A stretch of DNA of 64,000 nt, taken from Gammaproteobacteria bacterium (GTDB lineage: Bacteria > Pseudomonadota > Gammaproteobacteria > Pseudomonadales > Azotimanducaceae). The stretch spans positions 1-64,000 of the forward strand of contig JAPOVK010000023.1 of NCBI GenBank assembly GCA_026708185.1. The letters run 5' to 3'. The position numbers were made by a program, and so were the translations under genes. The notes beneath the pieces are model-generated. The model was not told where the DNA came from. It worked only from the letters and a program-made list of their open reading frames with translations, and did no database searches. Shown one piece after another: positions 51,123 through 59,922 of the stretch. The first letter of the stretch is position 1; each line of letters opens with the position of its first letter.

Positions 51123-51728
51123 CTATTCAATCTCGATCTGAATCTCTGTCACGTGCCGGCGCGGGGTTCCGCCGTAGTCGTAGCGGTGGTAAAGCTCCCG
51201 GTAGAGCCGCTCGGTGTAGACGTGCCCGTGGGCCTTCGCCCGGTCTTCCCAGCGGATCTGATCCCAGCCGCTGTCCGGCTCGTGGGGGAATGCACCCTCG
51301 TAGACGAGGCTCGCGAACTTCATCGCAGGATAGCGCTTGACGACGAAACCCGTCGCACGGGGGATGTCGGCGATGTGATCCTCGACCACCACACCCACGT
51401 CGAACACCATCGCCCCTTGCGCCCCGTCCACCCAGTTGTACAGGTACACCTCGGCCGGGGCGTCAGGCTTCACCGGGATTTCGTTCTCTTCGATGAACTG
51501 CCGAAGCCGCGTGGTGTCCATCAACGGCTGCATGTCCGCACCGAGGTTGATTGGCTCGCCGCTCGTCTGCACAAGGAAGGTGGTCGCTGGGTAGGCCTTC
51601 GCGCCGGCGTCGTAGATCGCGTAGTGCTCGCCCTGCTCCAGCAGGGGGTATGACGTCTGGTAGTCCGGGTCGAGTTGCAGGGCGAGCGCGACCACTGGCA
51701 CTCCCGCTGCCAAGGCTATACGCCTCAC
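51123..51728 (-). CDS. Exported GyrI/AraC-effector-domain-like protein
   Basis: This 201-residue protein has a short hydrophobic N-terminus (RRIALAAGVPVVALALQLD) that may be an export signal or anchor. The C-terminal half, TGFVVKRYPAMKFASLVYEGAF and later RELYHRYDYGGTPRRHVTEIQIEIE, resembles GyrI-like small-molecule-binding domains. The start is GTG 51728. It is divergent from the GST gene (56-bp gap). The stretch 51023-51122 upstream of SMP-30 shows no feature. Function unknown; a ligand-binding role is inferred from fold. Confidence 0.6.
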   Translation of the reverse strand: MRRIALAAGVPVVALALQLDPDYQTSYPLLEQGEHYAIYDAGAKAYPATTFLVQTSGEPINLGADMQPLMDTTRLRQFIEENEIPVKPDAPAEVYLYNWVDGAQGAMVFDVGVVVEDHIADIPRATGFVVKRYPAMKFASLVYEGAFPHEPDSGWDQIRWEDRAKAHGHVYTERLYRELYHRYDYGGTPRRHVTEIQIEIE

Positions 51729-51784
51729 GCGAATTCCTCCAAGCCGCCTTCCGCTATCCCATCGTACCGCGCTAAAGTGGACGG

Positions 51785-52477
51785 ATGCTGCCGTCGTCCG
51801 GCCTTACGCTGGTCATCGCCAACAAGAACTACTCGTCGTGGTCGGCGCGACCGTGGCTCGTCATGACCGAACTCAGGATTCCGTTCGCCGAGCGCATGGT
51901 GAAGTTCGACTCGGCGGACTGGACCGCGAACATCGCGACGCTCTCGCCCTCACGGCTCGTGCCGGTCCTGTGGGAGGGCGAGCCGGGACGGGGCTTCGCG
52001 ACGTTCGACACCATCGCCATCGTCGAGCGTCTGCACGAGTTGTTTCCAGACGCAGGCGTCTGGCCTGCGGACCCACAGGCGAGGTCACGTGCGCGTTCGC
52101 TCGTTGCGGATTTCCACGCGGGCTATCACCACCTGCGCAACGCCATGCCCATGAACATCCGCAGTCGCCATCCGGGCAAAGGGGCCTCTCCCGAGGTGAC
52201 GGCCGAGGTCGACCGGCTTTGTGCGGATTGGCGTGAAACCAAGACCCGGTTCGGTGGCGATGGGCCGTTCCTGTTCGGCGATTTCTGCGCCGCCGACGCC
52301 TATTTCACGCCCGTGGTCTCACGTTTCGTCACCTACGACGTGGCGTTGCCGTGCGATGCGAAGCGCTACCTTAGCGCCCTGCTCGGCACCCGGGCCATGC
52401 GGGCGTGGACCGAGGCCGCCCTCGAGGAGAGCGAATTCGTCCCGATGGACGAGCCCTACGCCTCGCCGCCGGACTGA
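51785..52477 (+). CDS. Glutathione S-transferase family protein
   Basis: This 230-residue protein has a thioredoxin-like N-terminal domain (LTLVIANKNYSSWSARPWLVMTELRIPFAERMV) in which the Ser of SSWS is the likely glutathione-activating residue. LVPVLWEG carries the cis-Pro, and DTIAIVERLHELFP binds the glutathione carboxylate. An all-helical C-terminal domain follows (FLFGDFCAADAYFTPVVSRF). The NKNYSSWS opening is typical of a bacterial GST subgroup. Substrate unknown; detoxification or ring-opening chemistry both fit the neighbourhood. Confidence 0.9.
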   Translation: MLPSSGLTLVIANKNYSSWSARPWLVMTELRIPFAERMVKFDSADWTANIATLSPSRLVPVLWEGEPGRGFATFDTIAIVERLHELFPDAGVWPADPQARSRARSLVADFHAGYHHLRNAMPMNIRSRHPGKGASPEVTAEVDRLCADWRETKTRFGGDGPFLFGDFCAADAYFTPVVSRFVTYDVALPCDAKRYLSALLGTRAMRAWTEAALEESEFVPMDEPYASPPD

Positions 52478-52499
52478 CGTCCACGCCCCGTCGCCTCGG

Positions 52500-53294
52500 C
52501 TATCGAGAGGCCCTGCGCTGGCGCGAGGCTTCGAACAACAACACGGCCGCGGTCATCGCCGCGTTGATCGAGTCGGCCTGCCCGGCCATGGGAATGCGGA
52601 CCGCTTCCGTACCGGCGATCCATTCCGCGTCGAGCCCGCCGTGCTCTCCCCCCACCGCGATTGCCACCGAGCCGGAGAGATCGGCCTCGGCATAGTCGGT
52701 CGTCGCGTCCGGGCTGGTGGCGACAACGCGGATGCCGTGGTCGGCGAGCCAAGCCCGGACCTCGGCGGTGCCCGCAACGGCCAACGGAACACTGAACAGC
52801 GTACCGACGCTGGCGCGCACCACGTTGGGATTGAACGGATCGGTCGCGGGATCCGCGACCAGAACGCCCGAAGCACCGACGGCGTCTACGGTCCGCAACA
52901 TGGCACCGAGGTTGCCAGGCTTTTCGATGTTCGTGGCGACCAGCCACAGCGAGTCCTCCGGCACGTCCAGTCTGCTAAGCGCCAACTCGGGAGTCGCCGC
53001 CACCGCCAAGAGACCATCGGGCGTGTGCCGATACGAGAGCTTGGCGAACACCGCGGCGTTCGTCGGCTCGCAAACGGCGCCGCTGTCGCGCAGGCGGCGG
53101 ACCAGTTCCTGTTCACCGCGTGCCGCAAAGTGCTGTTCGCAGTAGAACACCTCCCCCACGGGAAAGCCGGCACGCAAGGCGCTGTCCAGTTCCCTGAACC
53201 CCTCGATGACGAACCGACGCTCACGGTCACGATGCCGGCGCGCGCGCAGCTTCACGACCCGTTTGACACGCGCATTGGCGGGACTGGTCAGCAT
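52500..53294 (-). CDS. SpoU/TrmH-family RNA 2'-O-methyltransferase
   Basis: This 264-residue SPOUT methyltransferase has an N-terminal substrate-binding domain (NARVKRVVKLRARRHRDRERRFVIEGFREL). The trefoil-knot catalytic domain contains NIEKPGNLGAMLRTVDAVGA (motif 1), VAIAVGGEHGGLDAEW (motif 2) and VRIPMAGQADSINAAMTAAVLLFEA (motif 3). It is predicted to methylate a 2'-OH in rRNA or tRNA using SAM. ATG 53294 lies 16 bp after the stop of the PhyH-HEAT gene; longer readings overlap that gene. Confidence 0.92.
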   Translation of the reverse strand: MLTSPANARVKRVVKLRARRHRDRERRFVIEGFRELDSALRAGFPVGEVFYCEQHFAARGEQELVRRLRDSGAVCEPTNAAVFAKLSYRHTPDGLLAVAATPELALSRLDVPEDSLWLVATNIEKPGNLGAMLRTVDAVGASGVLVADPATDPFNPNVVRASVGTLFSVPLAVAGTAEVRAWLADHGIRVVATSPDATTDYAEADLSGSVAIAVGGEHGGLDAEWIAGTEAVRIPMAGQADSINAAMTAAVLLFEASRQRRASR

Positions 53295-53310
53295 GGCTTG
53301 CCGCCGAGTG

Positions 53311-54915
53311 TCAGCGCGGAAGCTGCGGCCTCGGCGGGCGGTCGTTGAACCGCGTCTGCGCCAAGTGCGCGACCAGCTTGCCCATCCACGGCTCGCCGCG
53401 GGCGAGCGCATGGCGCTCGAGCAGCGCGACCGCCAGGCCCCGCACGTAGCGGTCGCGGTCCTTGAGGCCGATGTCCGCGACCACCTGCAGATCCGCGTTG
53501 TCCAAGGCACGCAGGTTGCAGACGGCGTAGATCACGTTCACCCGGACCGTGGACCGGTACATGCCGCCATTGGTGGTGTTGTCGGCCTCGACCGCGGGAT
53601 CGAGCCGCTTCAGCAACCGCGCGGGCGAAACCAAGCCGGTCGAACCGCGACCGATCAGGCCTAGGGCGTACGCTGCATTGGAGCGGACCAGGTCGTCGGC
53701 GTCCGCTTCCAAGAGTGCGAACAGCGCCTCGATCACAGCCGAACTGTCGATCCGCGCTTCGCCCGCGGCGTAAGCGCCGACGCGGCGGACGCGGGCGTCC
53801 GGGCTCGCCATCGCCTCCATCACGATCGGCTCGCAGACCGACCCGGCGATGCCGATCGCGTAGACCGTGTTTCGTCGCAAGGCCTCGGTGTCGCTGAACA
53901 GCAATGTCCGCAGGTGGTGGCGCATCCCGCCATCGTGGCGCGCCAGGGCGCCGATCTCGTAGGCCAGGCGCACCCGTTCGTCCTCCGCCTTCGCGCACTG
54001 GATGCGCTCGACCTGGTCCGCGTGGACCACTTGCGCACACCAGTCCGTCTCGCCCCGAAGCCAGTGCCACGCGGTGTCGACGATGGGCTCGATCGACGGG
54101 TTTCGCGATGCGCCGACCGGTGCTTCGGCGCCGTTGCACCAAGTCGGCGTCTCGGGGTCGCGCGCGCGGAAGTAGTAGAACTTGTACATGAACCGGCGGC
54201 CTTCAAACGCCGCATTCATGCGCGAGCCCCGATGCATCAGGTCGTAATGCGCGAGGACCGCGCCGCCCGCCGGCACTTCGATCTTGTGGCGTCGAATGCC
54301 GTCGATCCCGAGCAGGTCCACCACGGCCTGGATGCGCCGGTCGCGGGCCACGAGATCGTCATTCGCCAGTTCGCCATGGCGCAGGTTCTTGTCCACGGCG
54401 TCGCCACGGTGCCAGGTGCCATCGTCCTTCTCGAAATCGGTCGTCCAGTACTGCGTGCCCGGGAGCACCTCGGTCGGGCCCGCTTCCAGGGTGACGGCCT
54501 GCGGGTAGTAGAACAGCATGGCCCAGTTCGGCCGGTGGCTGCGGTAGTGCGCGCGGTCGTTCCACGGCAGGTTGCCGTCCTGGTGGAAGCTCTGGTCGGA
54601 TGTCGACGCTTCGTGGACGAAGTGGTGGGGGTGGAGGACGAAGTCGTCGCCGAGCACGCTCCTCAACGCGCCCTGCACCGTGTCGCCATAGAGGAACTCC
54701 TCGAGACGCGGAATCCGGGCACGGAGGTTGTCGCCGATGACCTGCAGATGGTTGGAGTCGCCCCCGATCGCCCGGGCCTCGTCGTGGACCTCGCAGGCCG
54801 CGGCGTAGAGCGCGTCGTGGAAGTCCTCCCCGAGTTCCTCCGGCGAGAACACCACGAAACCGTCGCGCAGGTACTGGGTCATCTGCGCGTCGTCGAGCAG
54901 AAAGGGTTCGTTCAT
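53311..54915 (-). CDS. Phytanoyl-CoA dioxygenase / HEAT-repeat fusion
   Basis: This is a 534-residue protein. Residues about 10-260 are a PhyH-type Fe(II)/2-oxoglutarate oxygenase with His111-x-Asp113 (SFHQDGNLPW) and distal His228 (YDLMHRGSRMN). From about 310 the chain turns into HEAT repeats (DTEALRRNTVYAIGIAG, PDARVRRVGAYAAGEA, DADDLVRSNAAYALGLIG, RYVRGLAVALLERHA). The HEAT part may hold a protein partner or substrate. It is followed by the SpoU gene and divergent from the amidohydrolase across 107 bp. Substrate unknown; fusion with HEAT repeats is unusual for PhyH proteins. Confidence 0.88.
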   Translation of the reverse strand: MNEPFLLDDAQMTQYLRDGFVVFSPEELGEDFHDALYAAACEVHDEARAIGGDSNHLQVIGDNLRARIPRLEEFLYGDTVQGALRSVLGDDFVLHPHHFVHEASTSDQSFHQDGNLPWNDRAHYRSHRPNWAMLFYYPQAVTLEAGPTEVLPGTQYWTTDFEKDDGTWHRGDAVDKNLRHGELANDDLVARDRRIQAVVDLLGIDGIRRHKIEVPAGGAVLAHYDLMHRGSRMNAAFEGRRFMYKFYYFRARDPETPTWCNGAEAPVGASRNPSIEPIVDTAWHWLRGETDWCAQVVHADQVERIQCAKAEDERVRLAYEIGALARHDGGMRHHLRTLLFSDTEALRRNTVYAIGIAGSVCEPIVMEAMASPDARVRRVGAYAAGEARIDSSAVIEALFALLEADADDLVRSNAAYALGLIGRGSTGLVSPARLLKRLDPAVEADNTTNGGMYRSTVRVNVIYAVCNLRALDNADLQVVADIGLKDRDRYVRGLAVALLERHALARGEPWMGKLVAHLAQTRFNDRPPRPQLPR

Positions 54916-55022
54916 GGCGGCGGCGGGTCCTCGTCAGTGCCCGGAAAGTGGACTCCCGCGCGCGATTGCGCGAAAGTTAGGCAATTGGGGAGTTTACTTG
55001 GTTCTTTAGAGGGAGATTCCTG

Positions 55023-56198
55023 ATGCCTGCCTTGAGACCCATCTCGGCCGACTCGCACGTCGTGGAGCACGAGGACGTGTTCATCGGCCTACCTGAACGC
55101 TTCGGCGACGACGCGCCGCGCATCGTGGGCGCGGGGACGGTGGACGATGCCATCATCATTCCGGCGAAAGGACCGCGCGGCGTCCGCCGGCGCATGGGGT
55201 TCGCCGGCATGCGCAAACGCGACGGGCTCACCCTCGAGCGCCGCCGCGGGCACAAGCCGGAAGTGGACGACATGCGCGACGAGGAGGCCAAGCGAATCCT
55301 CGCCAAGGGCTACGACGGCCTCACCGCCGGTATCAGGAACGGCGCACACCGCCACGAGGAACAGGACGAAGACGGCATCGACGCCGAGTTCCTGTACCCC
55401 GGCTTCTTCGGCCTCTTCAGCTTCGAGAACCCGGAACTGCTCGTCGCCTGCCAGAAGAACTACAACGACTGGCTGCACGACTACGCCAACGCGTCCAATG
55501 GGCGCCTATTCGGCTTGGCCGCCATCCCCATCCAGGATCCGGACGCCGCCGTGGAGGAACTCGAGCGCGTCATCAAGAAAGGCTTCAAGGGCGGCTGCAT
55601 TCCCTGCACGGCGCCGCCGGAACGTCCGTACAAGGACGAGTGCTACGAGGGCGTCTGGTCCGTGGCGGAAGAAGCCAAGTTCCCGCTGTCGATGCACGTC
55701 GGCACCAACGCCTACGTGCCGCCCGAGTATCGGCCGAAGAGCGCGATGCCCCAGGACGAGACCTTCAACTACGCATCCTCGCCGACGACGGTGCAACGGA
55801 CCCTGGTCGACCTCATGTGCCGGGGCGTGGCCATGCGCCATCCGAACCTGCGCTTCGTGGTCGGCGAATTCAACGCCGGCTGGATCGCGCACTGGCTCGA
55901 CCGCGTCGACCAGGGACTGCTCCGCGAGCATCGCTTCCGCAACCAGGACTTCACTGGCGAGCGGCCGCACGAAGTCTGGCGGCGCCAGTTCTACGCCACC
56001 ATCGAGGACGACCGGCCGGCGGTGCTGACGCGCGAGATCATCGGGCTCGACAACCTGATGTGGGGGTCCGACTACCCGCACGTCGATTCGACCTGGCCCT
56101 GCTCGAGCGAAGTGCTCGACGAGATCTTCGAAGGGGTGCCGGATGCGGACCGCAACCGGATCACGCGGGACAACGTGAAGAACCTCTACGGGATTTGA
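55023..56198 (+). CDS. Amidohydrolase (ACMSD-like, amidohydrolase_2) family protein
   Basis: This 391-residue TIM-barrel metal-dependent hydrolase/decarboxylase has the N-terminal metal motif ADSHVVE (Asp10-x-His12), a mid-barrel His (LSMHVGTNA) and the final Asp in LMWGSDYPHVDSTWP. This pattern is that of the amidohydrolase_2 family, which includes decarboxylases of aromatic acids. The start ATG 55023 follows GAGGGAG. It is 4 bp ahead of a PhyH dioxygenase gene, so the two probably form a catabolic pair. Confidence 0.92.
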   Translation: MPALRPISADSHVVEHEDVFIGLPERFGDDAPRIVGAGTVDDAIIIPAKGPRGVRRRMGFAGMRKRDGLTLERRRGHKPEVDDMRDEEAKRILAKGYDGLTAGIRNGAHRHEEQDEDGIDAEFLYPGFFGLFSFENPELLVACQKNYNDWLHDYANASNGRLFGLAAIPIQDPDAAVEELERVIKKGFKGGCIPCTAPPERPYKDECYEGVWSVAEEAKFPLSMHVGTNAYVPPEYRPKSAMPQDETFNYASSPTTVQRTLVDLMCRGVAMRHPNLRFVVGEFNAGWIAHWLDRVDQGLLREHRFRNQDFTGERPHEVWRRQFYATIEDDRPAVLTREIIGLDNLMWGSDYPHVDSTWPCSSEVLDEIFEGVPDADRNRITRDNVKNLYGI

Positions 56199-56202
56199 CG
56201 TC

Positions 56203-57054
56203 ATGGAAACGCTGACCGCTGCACAACGGAGTCAATGGCAGACCGACGGCTATCTGCACATTGAGGGCGTCTTCGACGCCGAGCAGGTCCGATTCTTCTC
56301 CGACGAGATGGACCGCATCCGTCAGATTCCCGGCTGGGAGCCGCATCGCGACCCGGAGTTGCCCATCGGCCACTACGCGTGGAAGGACCATGCCGACAAT
56401 CTCGATCCCGGCGGCTTCATGGACCGACGCGACCTCTTGACGTATCACCAGGCCTTCATCGACCTGATCGACGCCTCTCCCGTGTTCGACTACATCGTCG
56501 ACATCATGGGCCACAATATCCTGCTCAGCATGACCCAGGCGATCGTCAGGCCCGCCGATCCGAAGTTCCCGGGCTATACCCACACCGACGGCGGCGAATC
56601 CCTCCGCCTGACCCGTGTCGGCGAGGCGTCACCCCCCATCGCCATGAAGGCGATGTACCTCCTGACCGACGTCACCGAAGAGAACAGCGGCAACCTGACC
56701 GTGTTTCCCGGCAGCCACATGCGCCAGATCCCCTACGAGGGCGACCGCACGATGACGCCCTACTCCGCGGGTTCGGCGCAACTCCTCGGCAAGGCCGGCG
56801 ACGTCTACCTTTTCCCGCATGCGCTCTGGCACGGGCCATCGCGGAACGAGTCCGGCAATCCGCGCAAGGTCCTGCTGTACAACTACTGCCAGCTCTGGGT
56901 GCGCTGCTACGACTTCGGGGCGATACCGGACGTCGCCCAGCGCGCGACGCCCCGGCAACGTCGTCTGCTCGGCGATCTCGGCTACGACTTCCGGCCCGGG
57001 TCGTACTTCTACGTGCCCAACGACCAGGCCGAGGTGATCCGAGACGTCGCGTAA
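56203..57054 (+). CDS. Phytanoyl-CoA dioxygenase (PhyH)-family oxygenase
   Basis: This 283-residue Fe(II)/2-oxoglutarate oxygenase has metal ligands His127-x-Asp129 (GYTHTDGG) and distal His210 (HALWHGPSRNES), with Arg214 likely binding 2-oxoglutarate. VTEENSGNLTVFPGSH is the typical core strand. It starts 4 bp after the amidohydrolase stop. A 6-bp hairpin CGTCGC/GCGACG (57045-57060) carries the stop codon in its GTAA loop. Substrate unknown; the amidohydrolase neighbour suggests small hydroxylated or aromatic compounds. Confidence 0.9.
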   Translation: METLTAAQRSQWQTDGYLHIEGVFDAEQVRFFSDEMDRIRQIPGWEPHRDPELPIGHYAWKDHADNLDPGGFMDRRDLLTYHQAFIDLIDASPVFDYIVDIMGHNILLSMTQAIVRPADPKFPGYTHTDGGESLRLTRVGEASPPIAMKAMYLLTDVTEENSGNLTVFPGSHMRQIPYEGDRTMTPYSAGSAQLLGKAGDVYLFPHALWHGPSRNESGNPRKVLLYNYCQLWVRCYDFGAIPDVAQRATPRQRRLLGDLGYDFRPGSYFYVPNDQAEVIRDVA

Positions 57055-57080
57055 GCGACGCTCGTCCTCGCGCCGAACGC

Positions 57081-57581
<501 letters not shown>

Positions 57582-57600
57582 ACTCGCTCCCCGGCCCAGC

Positions 57601-58506
57601 TCAATCGCTGTCGGGTTTCTTCGACGGGTGCTTGTACCAGTCGTTATCCCGGAACAGCCCGTCGCGCCAGCGCACGGCGTCGCGCATCCCGAGTTCCCGG
57701 TTCTTGTCCTGCCACTCGTACGAGAAGCCCGTGAACTGTCCCGCCGCGTCGAGGTCCGTGCTCGAGTGCACAGACGAGTAGATGCCCATGTTCTCGTAGA
57801 ACCGGTTCATGTTGAGCTTGAGGATGGACAGGTGGTCCGCGGTCATCACGGCGATGCGATCCGCGAACGCAATCGTGCGATCTTCCAGTTCGTCCTTCGG
57901 CCACGCGTAGTTGATCATGCCAATCTCCTCCGCCTCGGCACCGGTGATGTTCTCGCCGGTGTAGTAGAGCTCCTTGGCCTTGCGCATCCCGATCACCAGC
58001 GGCCAGATCACGCCGGTACGTGACGTGCCAAGGCCGCGCAGGCCCGGGTGGCCCAGTTGCGCGTCGTCGGCTGCGACCACGAGGTCCGCCATCATCGCGA
58101 GTTCGCAGCCGCCGGCGATCGCGTAGCCGTGCACCTGGGCGATCGTGACCTTGGCCATGTTCCAGAAATACATGTGGATGTTGGTGATCGCCTGCATGCC
58201 GCTGCGGATGCCCATCAGCAGCCGTCGGCCCTTGTCGTCGGCGCCCCGGAAACGGCGCACCACGGCGTCCGCACCCCTGCCCTGGGTCGGCGTCAGGTCG
58301 TATCCGGCGCTGAAGGTGCGGCCCGCGCCCCGCAGGATGATGGCGCGGCAGCTATCGTCCGCTTCGAGGTCGTGCAACGCGTCGTTGAGTTCGAAGAGCA
58401 ACTCCTGCGACAGCGCGTTCATCTTCTCCGGGCGGTCGAGCGTGATGCGCCCGACGCGGTCATCGGTGCCGACGCGGTCGACAACCAGGTTTTCAAAGTC
58501 AGCCAT
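57601..58506 (-). CDS. Enoyl-CoA hydratase/isomerase-family protein
   Basis: This 301-residue crotonase-fold enzyme has oxyanion-hole blocks [13 protein letters not shown] and [21 protein letters not shown], with the first catalytic Glu intact. At the second position, [14 protein letters not shown] replaces the usual PExG, so only one hydratase Glu is clear. The long C-terminus ([32 protein letters not shown]) is typical of CoA-thioester crotonases acting on larger substrates. ATG 58506 has AAGGGGGG upstream. The 58507-58615 gap shows no gene. Confidence 0.9.
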   Translation of the reverse strand: MADFENLVVDRVGTDDRVGRITLDRPEKMNALSQELLFELNDALHDLEADDSCRAIILRGAGRTFSAGYDLTPTQGRGADAVVRRFRGADDKGRRLLMGIRSGMQAITNIHMYFWNMAKVTIAQVHGYAIAGGCELAMMADLVVAADDAQLGHPGLRGLGTSRTGVIWPLVIGMRKAKELYYTGENITGAEAEEIGMINYAWPKDELEDRTIAFADRIAVMTADHLSILKLNMNRFYENMGIYSSVHSSTDLDAAGQFTGFSYEWQDKNRELGMRDAVRWRDGLFRDNDWYKHPSKKPDSD

Positions 58507-58615
58507 GGTCCCCCCTTGTGGATTGGCGTTGAGTGGGTGCGCCGAAAAACCGGCAAGCGGCGCAACTTACCAGCTTACGCCTGCGAATTGAACGCGCCCG
58601 AGCGTCCGCCGGCGG

Positions 58616-59854
58616 TCAACGCCAGGCGACTCGCCCGTCGTCGAGGTACTCGTAGCGATATTCGAGCTCAAACCCTTTCCAGCGCACCGGATCGGCGTCG
58701 GCGAAGGCGGGGCGGTACACGGCTCGCTTCGCCGCCTTGCGCACCTTGAACTCCATGATGTTGTGCGGCTCGGCGCGCAACGTTTTGCGGCCGACGACAT
58801 GCCCACGGTGGGTGATGGTCAACGCCAGCACGACGACGCCATCCGGCGGCGCGTCCGCGTCGACGGCCTTGGTCCGCCTGTCCGGCCTGGGGACGTACAG
58901 CGGCGTGGGAACTCCGAATTCCGCCTCGAGCGCCGCCTGGTCGGACTGCAGCAACGACCAGGCCCGCCGGTAGTAACGCATGGCCAAGCCGGACTCGTCG
59001 TAGAGCAAGTGCCAGTCCGCGAGTTCCAGGCAGGCAGCCGCCACATCCGCGTCCGTGGAACTGGTCTTGTCTTCGATCAGGTCGAGGATCTCGATCAAGG
59101 CCTTCTTGCCACGGCTGTAGGACCGCGACTTGTACCACGGTGGATCCCTGTTCGCGCCGGGTGGCCAAGCCCGGAAGCCACCTCGGCCGACCTCGCGCGT
59201 CCCGAACCGGCGCTGTCGGAACGTGTCCACATAGCCGCGCAACGCACCGATTATCCGGGGGTCGTCCGGCTCGTAGTTCTCCCTCAGGATGTCCAACGCG
59301 GACTCGTAAAGGATCTGCGCCGGCCGGAACTTGTAGTGGTGCCGGTACCACGCGATGAGATCGTTGATCGCCGGGAGCAGTTCGAGATTGCCCTCGCCGT
59401 GCTCGCGGCGCCTCAGGCTGTAGGCAAACTCGTGCCGTTCATTGGCGCCAGCCCGGTCACCGAGCGCATCCAATGCCACCGCCTCGCGGTAGAGCAAGCG
59501 CAACTGCTCGAGGCTCTGCGGGCCTTCCGCGATGCGCGTGACGTGCTTGGCCCGATCGTACGCATCGAGCGCGGCCTGATGCTGCTCCAAGCCCAAGCGC
59601 GCGTCGCCTAGGAGCGTCAGCGGTTCCACCAACGTCCGATCGTAGCGATCCGTGCGCCCCTCGATGTCCGCGACGAGACGTTCCGCTTGGCTCGCGACGG
59701 ACGCGTATTCCCGGCCGGCGATCTGATCGCGCATGGCAGCCACGATGGGCGGATCCTCGGCGGATCGTTCGTCCGCGGGAAAGGACAAGGGAATCTCTGC
59801 CGCAGCCTGCAGCGCCAACACACCCAGCAAGCAAAGAGTCGTGGGGCGCACCAT
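58616..59854 (-). CDS. Secreted TPR protein with TonB-C-like domain
   Basis: This 412-residue exported protein (signal TTLCLLGVLALQAAAEI) has TPR-like helical repeats at about 40-330. Its C-terminal segment (VVVLALTITHRGHVVGRKTLRAEPHNIMEFKVRKAAKRAVYRPAFADADPVRWKGFELEYRYEY) follows the beta-alpha-beta pattern of TonB C-terminal domains. ATG 59854 is preferred to the upstream in-frame ATG because of the signal. It is divergent from the FG-GAP gene across 68 bp. A role in periplasmic assembly or energy coupling is inference; it has no N-terminal TonB transmembrane/Pro-rich linker. Confidence 0.75.
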   Translation of the reverse strand: MVRPTTLCLLGVLALQAAAEIPLSFPADERSAEDPPIVAAMRDQIAGREYASVASQAERLVADIEGRTDRYDRTLVEPLTLLGDARLGLEQHQAALDAYDRAKHVTRIAEGPQSLEQLRLLYREAVALDALGDRAGANERHEFAYSLRRREHGEGNLELLPAINDLIAWYRHHYKFRPAQILYESALDILRENYEPDDPRIIGALRGYVDTFRQRRFGTREVGRGGFRAWPPGANRDPPWYKSRSYSRGKKALIEILDLIEDKTSSTDADVAAACLELADWHLLYDESGLAMRYYRRAWSLLQSDQAALEAEFGVPTPLYVPRPDRRTKAVDADAPPDGVVVLALTITHRGHVVGRKTLRAEPHNIMEFKVRKAAKRAVYRPAFADADPVRWKGFELEYRYEYLDDGRVAWR

Positions 59855-59922
59855 GGAACGATTGTAGCGCAAGGTGCCGCAGTAAACTCCAAGCCAACTC
59901 GGCTGATCTGAAGCGCACAGAC

